From positions 1 through 64,000 of the IMG/VR virus record IMGVR_UViG_3300018875_000062: a stretch of 64,000 nt of DNA; one strand, 5' to 3'. Positions within the stretch are counted from its first letter, which is position 1, and every line of letters starts with the position of its first letter. Of the stretch, positions 26,415 to 34,541 are shown in pieces. The position numbers and the translations under genes were made by a program. The notes below the pieces were generated by a model. It was not told the DNA's origin. It worked only from the letters and a program-made list of their open reading frames with translations, and did not search any database. Source of the stretch: a virus.

Positions 26415-28242
26415 AATCGCGCTCCTCCCCGCGCTCTCGGACTGTGATCGTAACGAAGGCTGGGCGGCGCAGAGAGCCTGTATCTACCACAAAAGACGAT
26501 CCCTCCCAGTGCCCCGGCACGGTATCTTCGGGCTGTAGCCCAGGCTTCTGAACCACGTCCGCTCGATAACGAAGACTGATCTCGGGCTGATTAAACCCTG
26601 TCGTCTCGACCGTAAACACGGTTCTGCCTTTCGCATCCCGGCGTGTGACCTTCCCAATTGCCGAACGAATTGACCCGTCGCTCTTTAGGACAGCCCGAAG
26701 CCCCTCCTGCACCACGATGGGGTCGGGGCTGGCCGGCCACGCCGGATACTGGATGCGCTGGCTATACATGCCGATTTCGTCTGGCACCATTGGCGGCACA
26801 GGCACTGAGTAACGCCAAGGCATGCGGGCGGACGCTGCCACAGGCAAGTGAGCCAGGAGCCTGCGGGCTCCTTCCAGGGCGGCCCTCTGCTCAGCGAAGG
26901 TGCGGGCCCGGGCGCAATAGCCCGCATAAGTGATGTTGAAATAGCGGAACCGCACCTCGCCACTGTGGCAACTCCAATCCTCGCGGCCGAGCGGCACCCC
27001 AAGGCTGGCTGAGCGCGGCCCCCGATCAGGCAGGCCGACGGCCGCGCAGGACGGCACTGTCATGGTGAACTCGCAGCGCGTGCCCGGGAAGTGCCGATGC
27101 TGGTCATAGGGCGGCAGGGCCCGCACGGAGCCGTAGAAGGTCAGAGGCGTAAGCGGGTAGAGCTTCAGCTCGCGCCGCTGATACAGCATGAACATGGCGT
27201 GGATGACGGCAAAATACGCCACGAGGATCACCAACCCAATGGCGCGCAGGCCAGCCCGCATTCCCGGGTCCGCCGCAGGAGCGGCACTTTTGCGCCACCG
27301 CAGCAGCCAGTAATCCCAATCGACGAAGAAAGTGACAAGCAACAGCCAAGGCAGGTGCCACAGCCCCATGATGAGGCCCAGGCCCACGACGCTGCCGGCG
27401 AACAGCGCCCCCTCAATCGCGCGGGCCCATGGGCGGCGCAGTGAAAACACCGCCGCGACCGGGGCAAGTTGCATCACGATATGGGCGGCCGCGAACGCCT
27501 TGTAGAGCCACGGTCGCGACCACAGTTGCTCGATGAACCACGGCACGGACACGCGGTCATAGCCGAGCCAGGTCACGGCCAGCGAAAACCGCATGTTGTC
27601 CGAGTTCCACCAGTTTAGCGGGCCAGAGATCGTCACCTTTGCCCAGAAGGCCCCGTAGTAGAACACGCAGGCGGCGAGCAATCCCGCTACCACCGGCCAC
27701 GCATAGCCGTCCGCCGCCCCTGGGCGCCCCGCCTTCCAGCGCGCGTGGCGCCGCCACAGCAAATGATCGAGGGCCAACGTCGTCCCGGCCGCCCGGGCGA
27801 ACATAAATGGGAAAGCGCAGTAGAAAACGATGTTGTAGCCGTGCGACCAGTACGGGTCGACGCCCTCACGCACACAGACCAGGATCAGCGCCAGCATGGT
27901 GCTGGCGATCATGGCTGGGCGGGTCCACAGCCCGACGATTGCCAGAAGGGCGGCCAGGGGTGCGAGCACCGCGGCGGCATCGATCAACCACAACGGCGGC
28001 CGATCCCCGAACAACTGCAGGATCCCGAAGGGATAAAACTCGACATGGGCCGCGAGATAGTCGCTCGGCCAGCCGAACGGCGAGAACAGCACCAGTTGAT
28101 TGAGGATCGTCCACAGAACGGCTGAGAACAGCAGGATGCGTGCCATGCCGAGTTGAAGCCGGAAGCCGGAGCGGAAAAAATACCCGTGCACCACGCCGAA
28201 CACGCGCCAGGGGGCGGCGGATAGGGTGGTCGAACGCTTCAA
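26383..28242 (-). CDS. HTTM-domain membrane protein
   Basis: This 619-residue protein has an N-terminal half of several long hydrophobic helices (for example RILLFSAVLWTILNQLVLF, AAAVLAPLAALLAIVGLW, STMLALILVCVRE) in the HTTM (vitamin-K-gamma-carboxylase-like) arrangement. Around residue 340 another helix (RAIGLVILVAYFAVIHAM) leads to a soluble C-terminal part rich in Pro and Arg. With the overlapping DCC-family gene it forms a two-gene leftward unit. It lies between the att region and the phage lysis genes and is most simply read as lysogenic cargo, though it could be a host gene if the phage border is further right. Confidence 0.75.
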   Translation of the reverse strand: MKRSTTLSAAPWRVFGVVHGYFFRSGFRLQLGMARILLFSAVLWTILNQLVLFSPFGWPSDYLAAHVEFYPFGILQLFGDRPPLWLIDAAAVLAPLAALLAIVGLWTRPAMIASTMLALILVCVREGVDPYWSHGYNIVFYCAFPFMFARAAGTTLALDHLLWRRHARWKAGRPGAADGYAWPVVAGLLAACVFYYGAFWAKVTISGPLNWWNSDNMRFSLAVTWLGYDRVSVPWFIEQLWSRPWLYKAFAAAHIVMQLAPVAAVFSLRRPWARAIEGALFAGSVVGLGLIMGLWHLPWLLLVTFFVDWDYWLLRWRKSAAPAADPGMRAGLRAIGLVILVAYFAVIHAMFMLYQRRELKLYPLTPLTFYGSVRALPPYDQHRHFPGTRCEFTMTVPSCAAVGLPDRGPRSASLGVPLGREDWSCHSGEVRFRYFNITYAGYCARARTFAEQRAALEGARRLLAHLPVAASARMPWRYSVPVPPMVPDEIGMYSQRIQYPAWPASPDPIVVQEGLRAVLKSDGSIRSAIGKVTRRDAKGRTVFTVETTGFNQPEISLRYRADVVQKPGLQPEDTVPGHWEGSSFVVDTGSLRRPAFVTITVRERGEERDYVFADPEWIL

Positions 28243-28393
28243 AGCCTGTCTCCTGCTGGGACTACACTCCTGCGCCTTCTACCATGACAGTTCCGCTCAC
28301 GTCAGCCCCAAACGCACGCATCTCAACCGAGATGGAGACGAGATCCGAACCACAGACCGGCTCAGACCCCGCTGCTTGCGTAGCCTCTCGGGC

Positions 28394-28714
28394 TCACTCC
28401 CGGACTATCGCGGCAAGATAGTGTTTGATGTCGTTCAGGAGCGCGTTCGTGGTCTCGGCCTCGAACAGCATCTTGCGCTCGAACTCGCTCCGGTCCTTCA
28501 GGAGGATGTTCGTCTGCTGAAGCGTCTTGGACCATTGGGTAATGGCTTCCGTATCCGCGACCGTGAGGGACGGGACGACCACATCCTTCGAGGCTGGCGG
28601 GTCGCTCTCCTTGCGCTTCCCGAACCATTGCCCAAAGGCAGCCAGGACGCCAAGGAGGCCAAGGCCGAGGAACTGGAGGAACGCGACCGTGTTCGGTGAG
28701 GTCAAATCGATCAT
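28394..28714 (-). CDS. Small phage membrane protein (lysis region)
   Basis: This 106-residue protein has one N-terminal membrane helix (VAFLQFLGLGLLGVLAAFG) followed by a charged helical tail (SEFERKMLFEAETTNALLND). Its start overlaps the stop of the upstream membrane gene (ATGA). The topology, one anchor plus a coiled cytoplasmic or periplasmic part, and the position after holin and endolysin resemble i-spanin-like or accessory lysis proteins. The assignment is by context only. Confidence 0.6.
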   Translation of the reverse strand: MIDLTSPNTVAFLQFLGLGLLGVLAAFGQWFGKRKESDPPASKDVVVPSLTVADTEAITQWSKTLQQTNILLKDRSEFERKMLFEAETTNALLNDIKHYLAAIVRE

Positions 28715-29181
28715 GCTGAACGCGCTGCCTTGAGAGCTCCGACATCAACCCATGCCCTGAACAGGTTCCACATCTCGAGAAGCATGAACCCGAGATAGGC
28801 CCAGAAGCCGGTAAAGACGCCACCGTTGCTCACCACGGAAACAAGGATCCCCAGAGTGATCTGACCCCAGAAGATGCAGATCACGAGGGAGGCGAACCCC
28901 CGGAAGTGAGGTGAGTAAGGGAAGCTGGATTTGAAGGTGCCGTTGACGATAAGGGCGGATAGCCGAAGGAATGCCGCCGCAAAGCAGATCCACCCCCATG
29001 TGACCTCATCCGCCCAGCGGGCCATCTCTATGAATGAGGTCGACTTATCGAAGGTGAGAGGGTCCAGGGCGAGGGTGTTGGCCCACCCCAGAAGCGGAAC
29101 GAGCATGATCCATTCGGACACGCGGACGGGGAAATGCTCGGCAATCCCCTGCCCTATGCGAAGAACGATCCGGTGCGGCAT
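28711..29181 (-). CDS. Phage membrane protein (lysis region)
   Basis: This 156-residue protein has four likely membrane helices (SEWIMLVPLLGWANTLAL, WGWICFAAAFLRLSALIV, FASLVICIFWGQITLGIL, GFWAYLGFMLLEMWNLF). Similar proteins lie next to endolysins in many alphaproteobacterial prophages. It sits 3 bp after the holin-like gene and overlaps the next one. It could be an accessory holin; the function is not shown. Confidence 0.65.
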   Translation of the reverse strand: MPHRIVLRIGQGIAEHFPVRVSEWIMLVPLLGWANTLALDPLTFDKSTSFIEMARWADEVTWGWICFAAAFLRLSALIVNGTFKSSFPYSPHFRGFASLVICIFWGQITLGILVSVVSNGGVFTGFWAYLGFMLLEMWNLFRAWVDVGALKAARSA

Positions 29182-29184
29182 GGG

Positions 29185-29736
29185 TCAGGTCCCCGTTTTC
29201 CGATTGAGGGCCTGCGGCAGGAGCGTCTCGGCAATGGCGCGCACGGAGTCGCCGCTGCGCTTGGAGCCCGCCGACGAGCCGAGCCAATACTGAACGACCG
29301 TCCCGAAGGCCGGGATCAGAGCGCCAAAGAGCACGTTCAGGAGCTGAGCCTGAGACGGAGGAAGATCAGCCTCCACCACGAACAGCAAGGACATGACGGC
29401 GAAGAACCCGACGACCACGATCACAGATACCACCGGGGCGCCCCAGGAGATGGCCGAGCCCTGCTTGGCGAGCTCCAAGGTCTGGGCTCGGGCGCTCTGT
29501 ACGTCCTCGACAGCGAGCCGCGCCTCTTCCAGCTGGATCTTGGCCTGTTCAACGAAGGCCTGAGCCAGAGCCGGGTTGGCGTTGATCTGAGCCTGCGCCT
29601 TCTGCGGGTCGTCCGTGCCGAACACGACCTTGGCGGCATCCGCCACCTTCCCGGCCGCCGTGCCAGCCTTCGCGCCGGCGAAGAGTCCGATCAGCTCGGG
29701 CGCGTATTGAATGAGCAGTCCAATGATGGGGTTCAT
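29185..29736 (-). CDS. Holin-like phage protein
   Basis: This 183-residue protein has a short hydrophobic N-terminus (IIGLLIQYAPELIGLFAGA), an amphipathic helical middle (FVEQAKIQLEEARLAVEDV) and two closely spaced membrane helices (APVVSVIVVVGFFAVMSLLF; LLNVLFGALIPAFGTVVQYW) before a basic tail. This fits the 3TM-type phage holin family found beside glycoside-hydrolase endolysins. It overlaps the endolysin gene by 4 bp, so the two are translated together. Confidence 0.7.
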   Translation of the reverse strand: MNPIIGLLIQYAPELIGLFAGAKAGTAAGKVADAAKVVFGTDDPQKAQAQINANPALAQAFVEQAKIQLEEARLAVEDVQSARAQTLELAKQGSAISWGAPVVSVIVVVGFFAVMSLLFVVEADLPPSQAQLLNVLFGALIPAFGTVVQYWLGSSAGSKRSGDSVRAIAETLLPQALNRKTGT

Positions 29737-30413
29737 GCAGACTTCTTTCCGAACATGGTCTCAAGGAGAGACTTCAGGGCACTAAAAAACCCGCTCGGTT
29801 GAGCGGGCTGGGAGACGGGGACTAATGGGGGCTCGATATCGGGAGGTGGCGGTGCCGAAACAGGCGGGAGGGGCGCATTGCCAGCCACTCCCTTGGCCTT
29901 CGTGAGAGCAGCTTCCACAGCCTCTGCACTGATCAATGACTTGTTGAGGCCGTCGCCTGCATAGTAGCTCTGGCCCCGATCGACCGTCCGGTGAGCGCCC
30001 TTCATGCGGTAGGGCACCGGGAACGAGGCCCATTCCTGCGCAAGCTGGATCATGAACTCATGATCGGTCATGCGACCGGCGATCCACCGCTCGTAGCCGC
30101 GGCGCCGGAGCAGATGAAGGCCAAGCCGGTCCTGATAATCAGGTGTGAACCGATCCTCTGCCTTCAGTTCGAGCTCCTCGGCCAGCCCTCGGAGGGTAGC
30201 GTCCATGAACTGATACCGGCCGCACGCCGACGAGCCGAAGGTCTTCGTGCGCCATTTCCCCTGATCGAGGATCTCCTTCATCGTCATCGACGTGAGGGGC
30301 TTTGGCATCCGATTCATGCGGTTGCCGAAGACGGTATCATAGCCTCGTGGGGCTTCCTTGCTGCCAATGAAGTCGAGCAGAAACGCCGCCGGTCTGGGGA
30401 CGGTCTTGTCCAT
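29733..30413 (-). CDS. Phage endolysin (lysozyme-like muramidase)
   Basis: This 226-residue protein has a lysozyme-superfamily domain at residues 10-160: FLLDFIGSKEAPRGYDTVFG places the catalytic Glu after IGSKE, followed by FGSSACGRYQFMDATLRGL and DYQDRLGLHLLRRRG. This is the pattern of the GH104-like or lambda endolysin-like group. A Pro-rich C-terminal tail follows. No signal peptide is visible, so export must depend on the adjacent holin. It degrades host peptidoglycan at the end of infection. Confidence 0.8.
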   Translation of the reverse strand: MDKTVPRPAAFLLDFIGSKEAPRGYDTVFGNRMNRMPKPLTSMTMKEILDQGKWRTKTFGSSACGRYQFMDATLRGLAEELELKAEDRFTPDYQDRLGLHLLRRRGYERWIAGRMTDHEFMIQLAQEWASFPVPYRMKGAHRTVDRGQSYYAGDGLNKSLISAEAVEAALTKAKGVAGNAPLPPVSAPPPPDIEPPLVPVSQPAQPSGFFSALKSLLETMFGKKSA

Positions 30414-30438
30414 GGTGTCCTCGTGGTGTTCGGGGTGA

Positions 30439-31050
30439 TTAGGCCGGCAGTCCGGCGGCCTGTTGCATCAGAGTGTCGAGTTGCTCTTCGCTGATGCCGA
30501 CAATTTTGGCCAATACAGGAACGAACATGCCGTCGCGGTCGAATATGTCGCCGCGCTCAAGGGCCTCTTCGGCGGACGCTTTCTGAAGCGGGTTCGTGAG
30601 TCCTGCAATGGCCTGCTGCACTGCGTCGAACAGCGTCCCCTCGCCCCAAGGCGTGATCTTCATGATTGTCCTGGCTCGCCACATGGCCACCGACCGCGGT
30701 GGCGCTACCGGCGCCACGTAGTCCGCTGGCTGACATTGCGCATGCAGCCATGCCCAGAGTTCAGGCGTGTCGGCCTGTGATATGATGAGCGCGGCCACCT
30801 CCTGCGTATCGAGCTCCACGGAAGTATGGTCGGCGGTCGCATAGTGTGGCACGAACCGGTCGGTCTTGATCGTAAGCGGCGGCACGTAAGCTAGCGGCTG
30901 ACATTGATCATGCAGCCAAGTCCAGAGATCCGGCGTATCGACCAGTGACACAGTGATCGTAGACGCCTCCTGAGTGTCGACAGCCGACTCCGTGTGATCT
31001 TCGTTTACATAGTGCGGTACGAACCTGTCAGTTTTGATCGTATAGGTCAT
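30439..31050 (-). CDS. Phage protein with internal 56-residue duplication (fibre-associated)
   Basis: This 203-residue protein contains two tandem copies of a 56-residue unit: TIKTDRFVPHY begins at residue 4 and again at 60, and both copies continue with DHT, DTQE, DTPxLWxWLHxQCQP and YVxP at matching places. The remaining 90 residues form a helical C-terminal part (LFDAVQQAIAGLTNPLQKAS). The start overlaps the stop of the tail-fibre gene (ATGA). A fibre chaperone or fibre-bound subunit is a reasonable guess from position alone. Confidence 0.65.
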   Translation of the reverse strand: MTYTIKTDRFVPHYVNEDHTESAVDTQEASTITVSLVDTPDLWTWLHDQCQPLAYVPPLTIKTDRFVPHYATADHTSVELDTQEVAALIISQADTPELWAWLHAQCQPADYVAPVAPPRSVAMWRARTIMKITPWGEGTLFDAVQQAIAGLTNPLQKASAEEALERGDIFDRDGMFVPVLAKIVGISEEQLDTLMQQAAGLPA

Positions 31051-32348
31051 GGCACCTTAATTTCCTCTGCTACGAGTGTCGCCTTGGCGGCGCCCCCGAA
31101 GAAGCGGCTCGTGGTCGTGCCGTTGAGGCGGGCCGTGCCGGAAGTCGTCCCCACGCGGACGCTGTAGGTGACGCTATTCGTGGAGGCGGGGGAATGGTCC
31201 ACTTCGATCTCAAGCGAGGCAAAGGCCGTGCCCGAACCCGACGGCGTTACTGCTTTGGCGGCGATGCATGTGGTTCCTGCGAAGATCGCCGCCACAAGGG
31301 CAAAGCCGCCTGATGTAGTGCCGAAGCCCTGGAAGCGCAGGCGCACTTTATTCGTGGGGCTGCTTGTTGCGAAAGGGAGGGAGAGAACCTGAGTTCCCTC
31401 TGTGCTCAAAGGTGTCGTGTCGTCCGCTGGGATCGCGACGCTCAGATCCGCATTCGACGTATATTCGGCATAGGCAGAATTAAGCACAGCGCCGGATGGG
31501 ATGATGAGGTCCCTGGCTTGGGAGACGGTGAGGTCTTTTGGGTCGCCCGTGGCCCCCGTATTGTTCCCCTTCAGGGTATTCGCCGGCATGTCAGCGAGTA
31601 GCGTGTTGTCGACGCTGTTGGCGCTGACGGCGGGGCCCGCTGGTCCTCGTTCATCCGTCGCCTGCGAGATGTCCGTCGTATAGCCGGTTGGCCCGACGTA
31701 GGTGTTCGCCGGGACCGTAGGCTTGGTGCCGGTTCCGCCGACATAATCGACGAGCTGCTTCACGCGGCGAGCCCCGTCAGCCACGATGGCATAAACCGGG
31801 GACCAGCCTTTATCTCCCGGCGGCCCAGGCACAGTGCTGTCCGCGCCTTGAGAACCTCGCACATCCGTCGCCTGGGAGATGTCACTGACGATCCCTGTCG
31901 GGCCAAGATATCCGCCTGTCGCGGGCTTGGTGCCGTAGCCGCCGATCCAATCCGCAATCTGCAGGACTCTCCGCTCGCCATCTGCGACCGGCACAGGGAC
32001 AGGAGCCCAACCGTTCGGGCCGGTCGCCGGCATGTCGCGGATCCTGGTCAGGTATTCCGACACCCTGATCGCATAAAAGCGCGGGTCAATGTGATTGGCC
32101 CAGCGGACCATGTAGTAAGGCACGTCCGTCAGGGTCGGTCCTGCCCATGGCATGGCAAGCCGGATCTGGTTCACCGCCAGCACTTCCGCGATCACCGCCA
32201 TGCCTGCGGTGCCGTTCTGCGGGAACACGAAGTCGAACGGCAACACAGCCGGATCCCATGCCACCATGTTGCCGGTCGCGATGTCCGAGCCATTGGTCAG
32301 CGTGATCGTGCCGTCGCTGTAGAAGAAGTATGAGGGATCGAGAGCCAT
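31047..32348 (-). CDS. Tail fibre / receptor-binding protein with repeated collagen-like spacer
   Basis: The protein has 433 residues from ATG 32348, which follows GGGAGATTTTG. The N-terminus (1-105) probably attaches to the tail. Two similar repeats lie at 113-168 and 181-239, sharing GW.PV, VADG.RRV, GG.GTKP, GPTG and DISQATD.RG, separated by a short collagen-like GPPG stretch. The C-terminus (about 300-433) is a beta-rich, Thr/Ser-rich domain likely to bind the host surface. The neighbours are gpJ and small structural genes. Confidence 0.75.
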   Translation of the reverse strand: MALDPSYFFYSDGTITLTNGSDIATGNMVAWDPAVLPFDFVFPQNGTAGMAVIAEVLAVNQIRLAMPWAGPTLTDVPYYMVRWANHIDPRFYAIRVSEYLTRIRDMPATGPNGWAPVPVPVADGERRVLQIADWIGGYGTKPATGGYLGPTGIVSDISQATDVRGSQGADSTVPGPPGDKGWSPVYAIVADGARRVKQLVDYVGGTGTKPTVPANTYVGPTGYTTDISQATDERGPAGPAVSANSVDNTLLADMPANTLKGNNTGATGDPKDLTVSQARDLIIPSGAVLNSAYAEYTSNADLSVAIPADDTTPLSTEGTQVLSLPFATSSPTNKVRLRFQGFGTTSGGFALVAAIFAGTTCIAAKAVTPSGSGTAFASLEIEVDHSPASTNSVTYSVRVGTTSGTARLNGTTTSRFFGGAAKATLVAEEIKVP

Positions 32349-32409
32349 GCAAAATCTCCCGGCCAAGTGGGCTTGGCCGATGGCGGTGGGCTTGAATTGT
32401 GAGGAGGAG

Positions 32410-32757
32410 TTAACGGTTCAGACTGATACCATTGTCGGCAAGGATCTGACGGATCTTCGGAGCCGTCAGGGCTTTGCGCACCTTCGCCTTGAGCGCCACA
32501 CGCTGCGGCTCCGTCGCCTCATCGGCTTCCGCGAGCGCAATCACCTGGCGGGCGATCTCATCAGCTTTGATATGCCGGATCTGGGCTTCGCGGTTGAGCA
32601 TGTCGGACGGCTGCCCAGCAAGATGACGACGCGCTTCCGTGACCTTGCGGTTATAGAGTGCCATGCGCTGCCGTGCCGGTTCGAAGTGCTTGTCGATAGC
32701 CTTCTCTGCCAACGAGCGGAGCTGCTCCAGATCGGGGCCAATTTCGAGGCGCGCCAT
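32410..32757 (-). CDS. Small helical phage protein
   Basis: The protein has 115 residues when started at ATG 32757, directly after the preceding stop. It is nearly all helical and charged (LEQLRSLAEKAIDKHFEPAR; EATEPQRVALKAKVRKAL). The family is not recognised. Gene order places it among minor virion or fibre-assembly proteins. Confidence 0.6.
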   Translation of the reverse strand: MARLEIGPDLEQLRSLAEKAIDKHFEPARQRMALYNRKVTEARRHLAGQPSDMLNREAQIRHIKADEIARQVIALAEADEATEPQRVALKAKVRKALTAPKIRQILADNGISLNR

Positions 32758-32758
32758 G

Positions 32759-33175
32759 TCAGGCCTCCGCCGCCGTAACCTGGAGGAAGATCGAGACAGG
32801 CTGATAGGGGAACGCATCGAAAGAGATCGTGTAATCGCCCGGGGTGCGCAGGACGAGCTCAAGATCGTCGCCATCCGTCTCGATCGATTGCCCGTATTCG
32901 GGGCCCTGAACATTGACCGTTGTCCCGGCCGGGATACCGCTGATGACAGTCACCTTGTCATCCCCCTCCTGGCGCTCGCTGATCGTGTAGTCGAGGCGCG
33001 GGCGGATGGTCGGAACACCATCGGGGAAGAACCAGAACTCATGCGAGAACGGCGGGACATCGACAGCTCCAAGGTTGGTGTCCTGCCTTACCTTTTCGAG
33101 AACATCAGGCCGGGCCGGATAGCCGTCCTCGAGATGCGCGATGTACCGCCCCTCAGCATCGTATTGAACGATCAT
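32759..33175 (-). CDS. Beta-rich phage structural protein
   Basis: This 138-residue protein is mostly beta-strand in appearance (YTISERQEGDDKVTVISGIP; LELVLRTPGDYTISFDAFPY), suggesting an Ig-like or surface domain. It lies between the triple paralogues and the fibre gene on the same strand. No family name can be given. Confidence 0.6.
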   Translation of the reverse strand: MIVQYDAEGRYIAHLEDGYPARPDVLEKVRQDTNLGAVDVPPFSHEFWFFPDGVPTIRPRLDYTISERQEGDDKVTVISGIPAGTTVNVQGPEYGQSIETDGDDLELVLRTPGDYTISFDAFPYQPVSIFLQVTAAEA

Positions 33176-33197
33176 GAGTTATTGCTCCGATGTGATT

Positions 33198-33728
33198 TTA
33201 GATTTTGATCGCGAGCCAGCGCACGCGGATGGGATAGGGCGAATTATTCGTGATGGTGATGGTTGAACTGTTCCAGACCAGTTTCCAGCCGCCTCGCAAC
33301 TGCTGCAAACTGTCGCCGTTATCGTAATCAGATGTCAGCCAGTGTGGAGAACAGTAGTTGTCGTTCATATGGCTGAACTGATACGGGTGATAATGCGTGT
33401 CGCCCGTGCCCGAAACATGGTCAACCGTCGCGTGGACAGTATACCATCGGTTGTTGGATGACAAAGGATAGGCCAGCCCCATGATGACGGACGGGGTTGA
33501 GCCATGAGAGACCGTAACCGTGCCCGGATACCAGAGATCCACTTCGCCGCTGACAGGCCCGCGCCCGCCGGGGCATGTGACCGTTCCCTCATTCTCCCAG
33601 CGTGCCGGAATATGGTCGGCATCGAAGAGCAGCCCATCGAGATCGGCTGTTGCCGCGTCATAGCCAGCGCGGGAGACCCGGAACACATAGTTTGAGCCGA
33701 CATCCCCGAGAACAATGCGCCGCGCCAT
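33198..33728 (-). CDS. Phage surface protein, paralogue 1 of 3
   Basis: This 176-residue protein opens with MARRIVLGDVGSNYVFRVSR and shares that N-terminal block with the two following upstream genes. The rest is a diverged beta-rich domain with many His, Tyr and Asn residues (DTHYHPYQFSHMNDNYCSPH). The shared head and variable body suggest alternative decorations of one attachment point, probably on the tail tip next to gpJ. Confidence 0.65.
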   Translation of the reverse strand: MARRIVLGDVGSNYVFRVSRAGYDAATADLDGLLFDADHIPARWENEGTVTCPGGRGPVSGEVDLWYPGTVTVSHGSTPSVIMGLAYPLSSNNRWYTVHATVDHVSGTGDTHYHPYQFSHMNDNYCSPHWLTSDYDNGDSLQQLRGGWKLVWNSSTITITNNSPYPIRVRWLAIKI

Positions 33729-33732
33729 AGGC

Positions 33733-34116
33733 CTATCCCTGGTTCTTCATGAAGGCGAACCAGCGAATGGTCTTCCCCGCCGCAGGATATGTTCCGGGGT
33801 TTTCGGACGACTCCCCGGCCCTGGCGTAAAATCCGGATTGATCGACATCGCTGTAGACGGTGGAGAATGTGGGGAACTCCACCAAGCGGCCACAGAACAG
33901 GAATGGCACTACAGGGAAAGTCTTTCCAAAACTCACTCTAATAGAACTGCCCCCGGCAGGGCAGACGAAACTCCCTGAAGCAAGGGCCATGAGATGCTTC
34001 GTGCTCATCGAAAACAGAGCGGCGGCATCGCTGACCGTCTCGGCATCCACTCCAGCCGGAGAGACCCAGAGGCCATACTGCGACCCGCGGCGTCCAAGGA
34101 TGATCCGCCGCGTCAT
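33733..34116 (-). CDS. Phage surface protein, paralogue 2 of 3
   Basis: The protein has 127 residues from ATG 34116, which overlaps the stop of paralogue 3 (ATGA). The N-terminus MTRRIILGRRGSQYGLWVSP matches the paralogues; the body (SGSFVCPAGGSSIRVSFGKT) is short and beta-rich. It is the shortest of the three. Confidence 0.65.
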   Translation of the reverse strand: MTRRIILGRRGSQYGLWVSPAGVDAETVSDAAALFSMSTKHLMALASGSFVCPAGGSSIRVSFGKTFPVVPFLFCGRLVEFPTFSTVYSDVDQSGFYARAGESSENPGTYPAAGKTIRWFAFMKNQG

Positions 34117-34538
34117 GGCCGCACCGTCATGAAGATGAACTTGTCGCTGGCCGAGAACGGCACCTGTTGCGGGAAGGGAACGCCGACCATGACGGCGGTT
34201 TCCGAGACGACCAGCGCATAGGGCGTGCCGTCCCACCAGCCCAGATCGAAGTCGCCTGTAAAGTACTGCCTTTGGATCTGATCGATCACCATCTCTCCGT
34301 TTCGCTTGAGCGAGAAGATGCATGGCGGCGGCAGGGTGTAGGATGCCCCCAAGCTGACCCACTGGAACAAACCTGTGATCTGGCCAACGGAAACGGCCTT
34401 CGCATTGGCGTCCCTCAAGGCCGAGAACGAGATGACGCGGTTGTTGTTGACGTCCCCTGTGGCGGCATCAAAGCCCTGCCTTGAGATGCGAAGGTCATAG
34501 GCTGTGCCGATCTTCCCCATCACGATGCGTCGGGTCAT
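34113..34538 (-). CDS. Phage surface protein, paralogue 3 of 3
   Basis: This 141-residue protein with N-terminus MTRRIVMGKIGTAYDLRISR is clearly related to the two genes downstream. The body carries CIFSLKRNGEMVIDQIQRQY and a Trp-rich segment (GDFDLGWWDGTPYAL). It starts 3 bp after the gpJ-like gene, so the cluster is translated with the tail tip protein. Confidence 0.65.
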   Translation of the reverse strand: MTRRIVMGKIGTAYDLRISRQGFDAATGDVNNNRVISFSALRDANAKAVSVGQITGLFQWVSLGASYTLPPPCIFSLKRNGEMVIDQIQRQYFTGDFDLGWWDGTPYALVVSETAVMVGVPFPQQVPFSASDKFIFMTVRP

Positions 34539-34541
34539 AGC

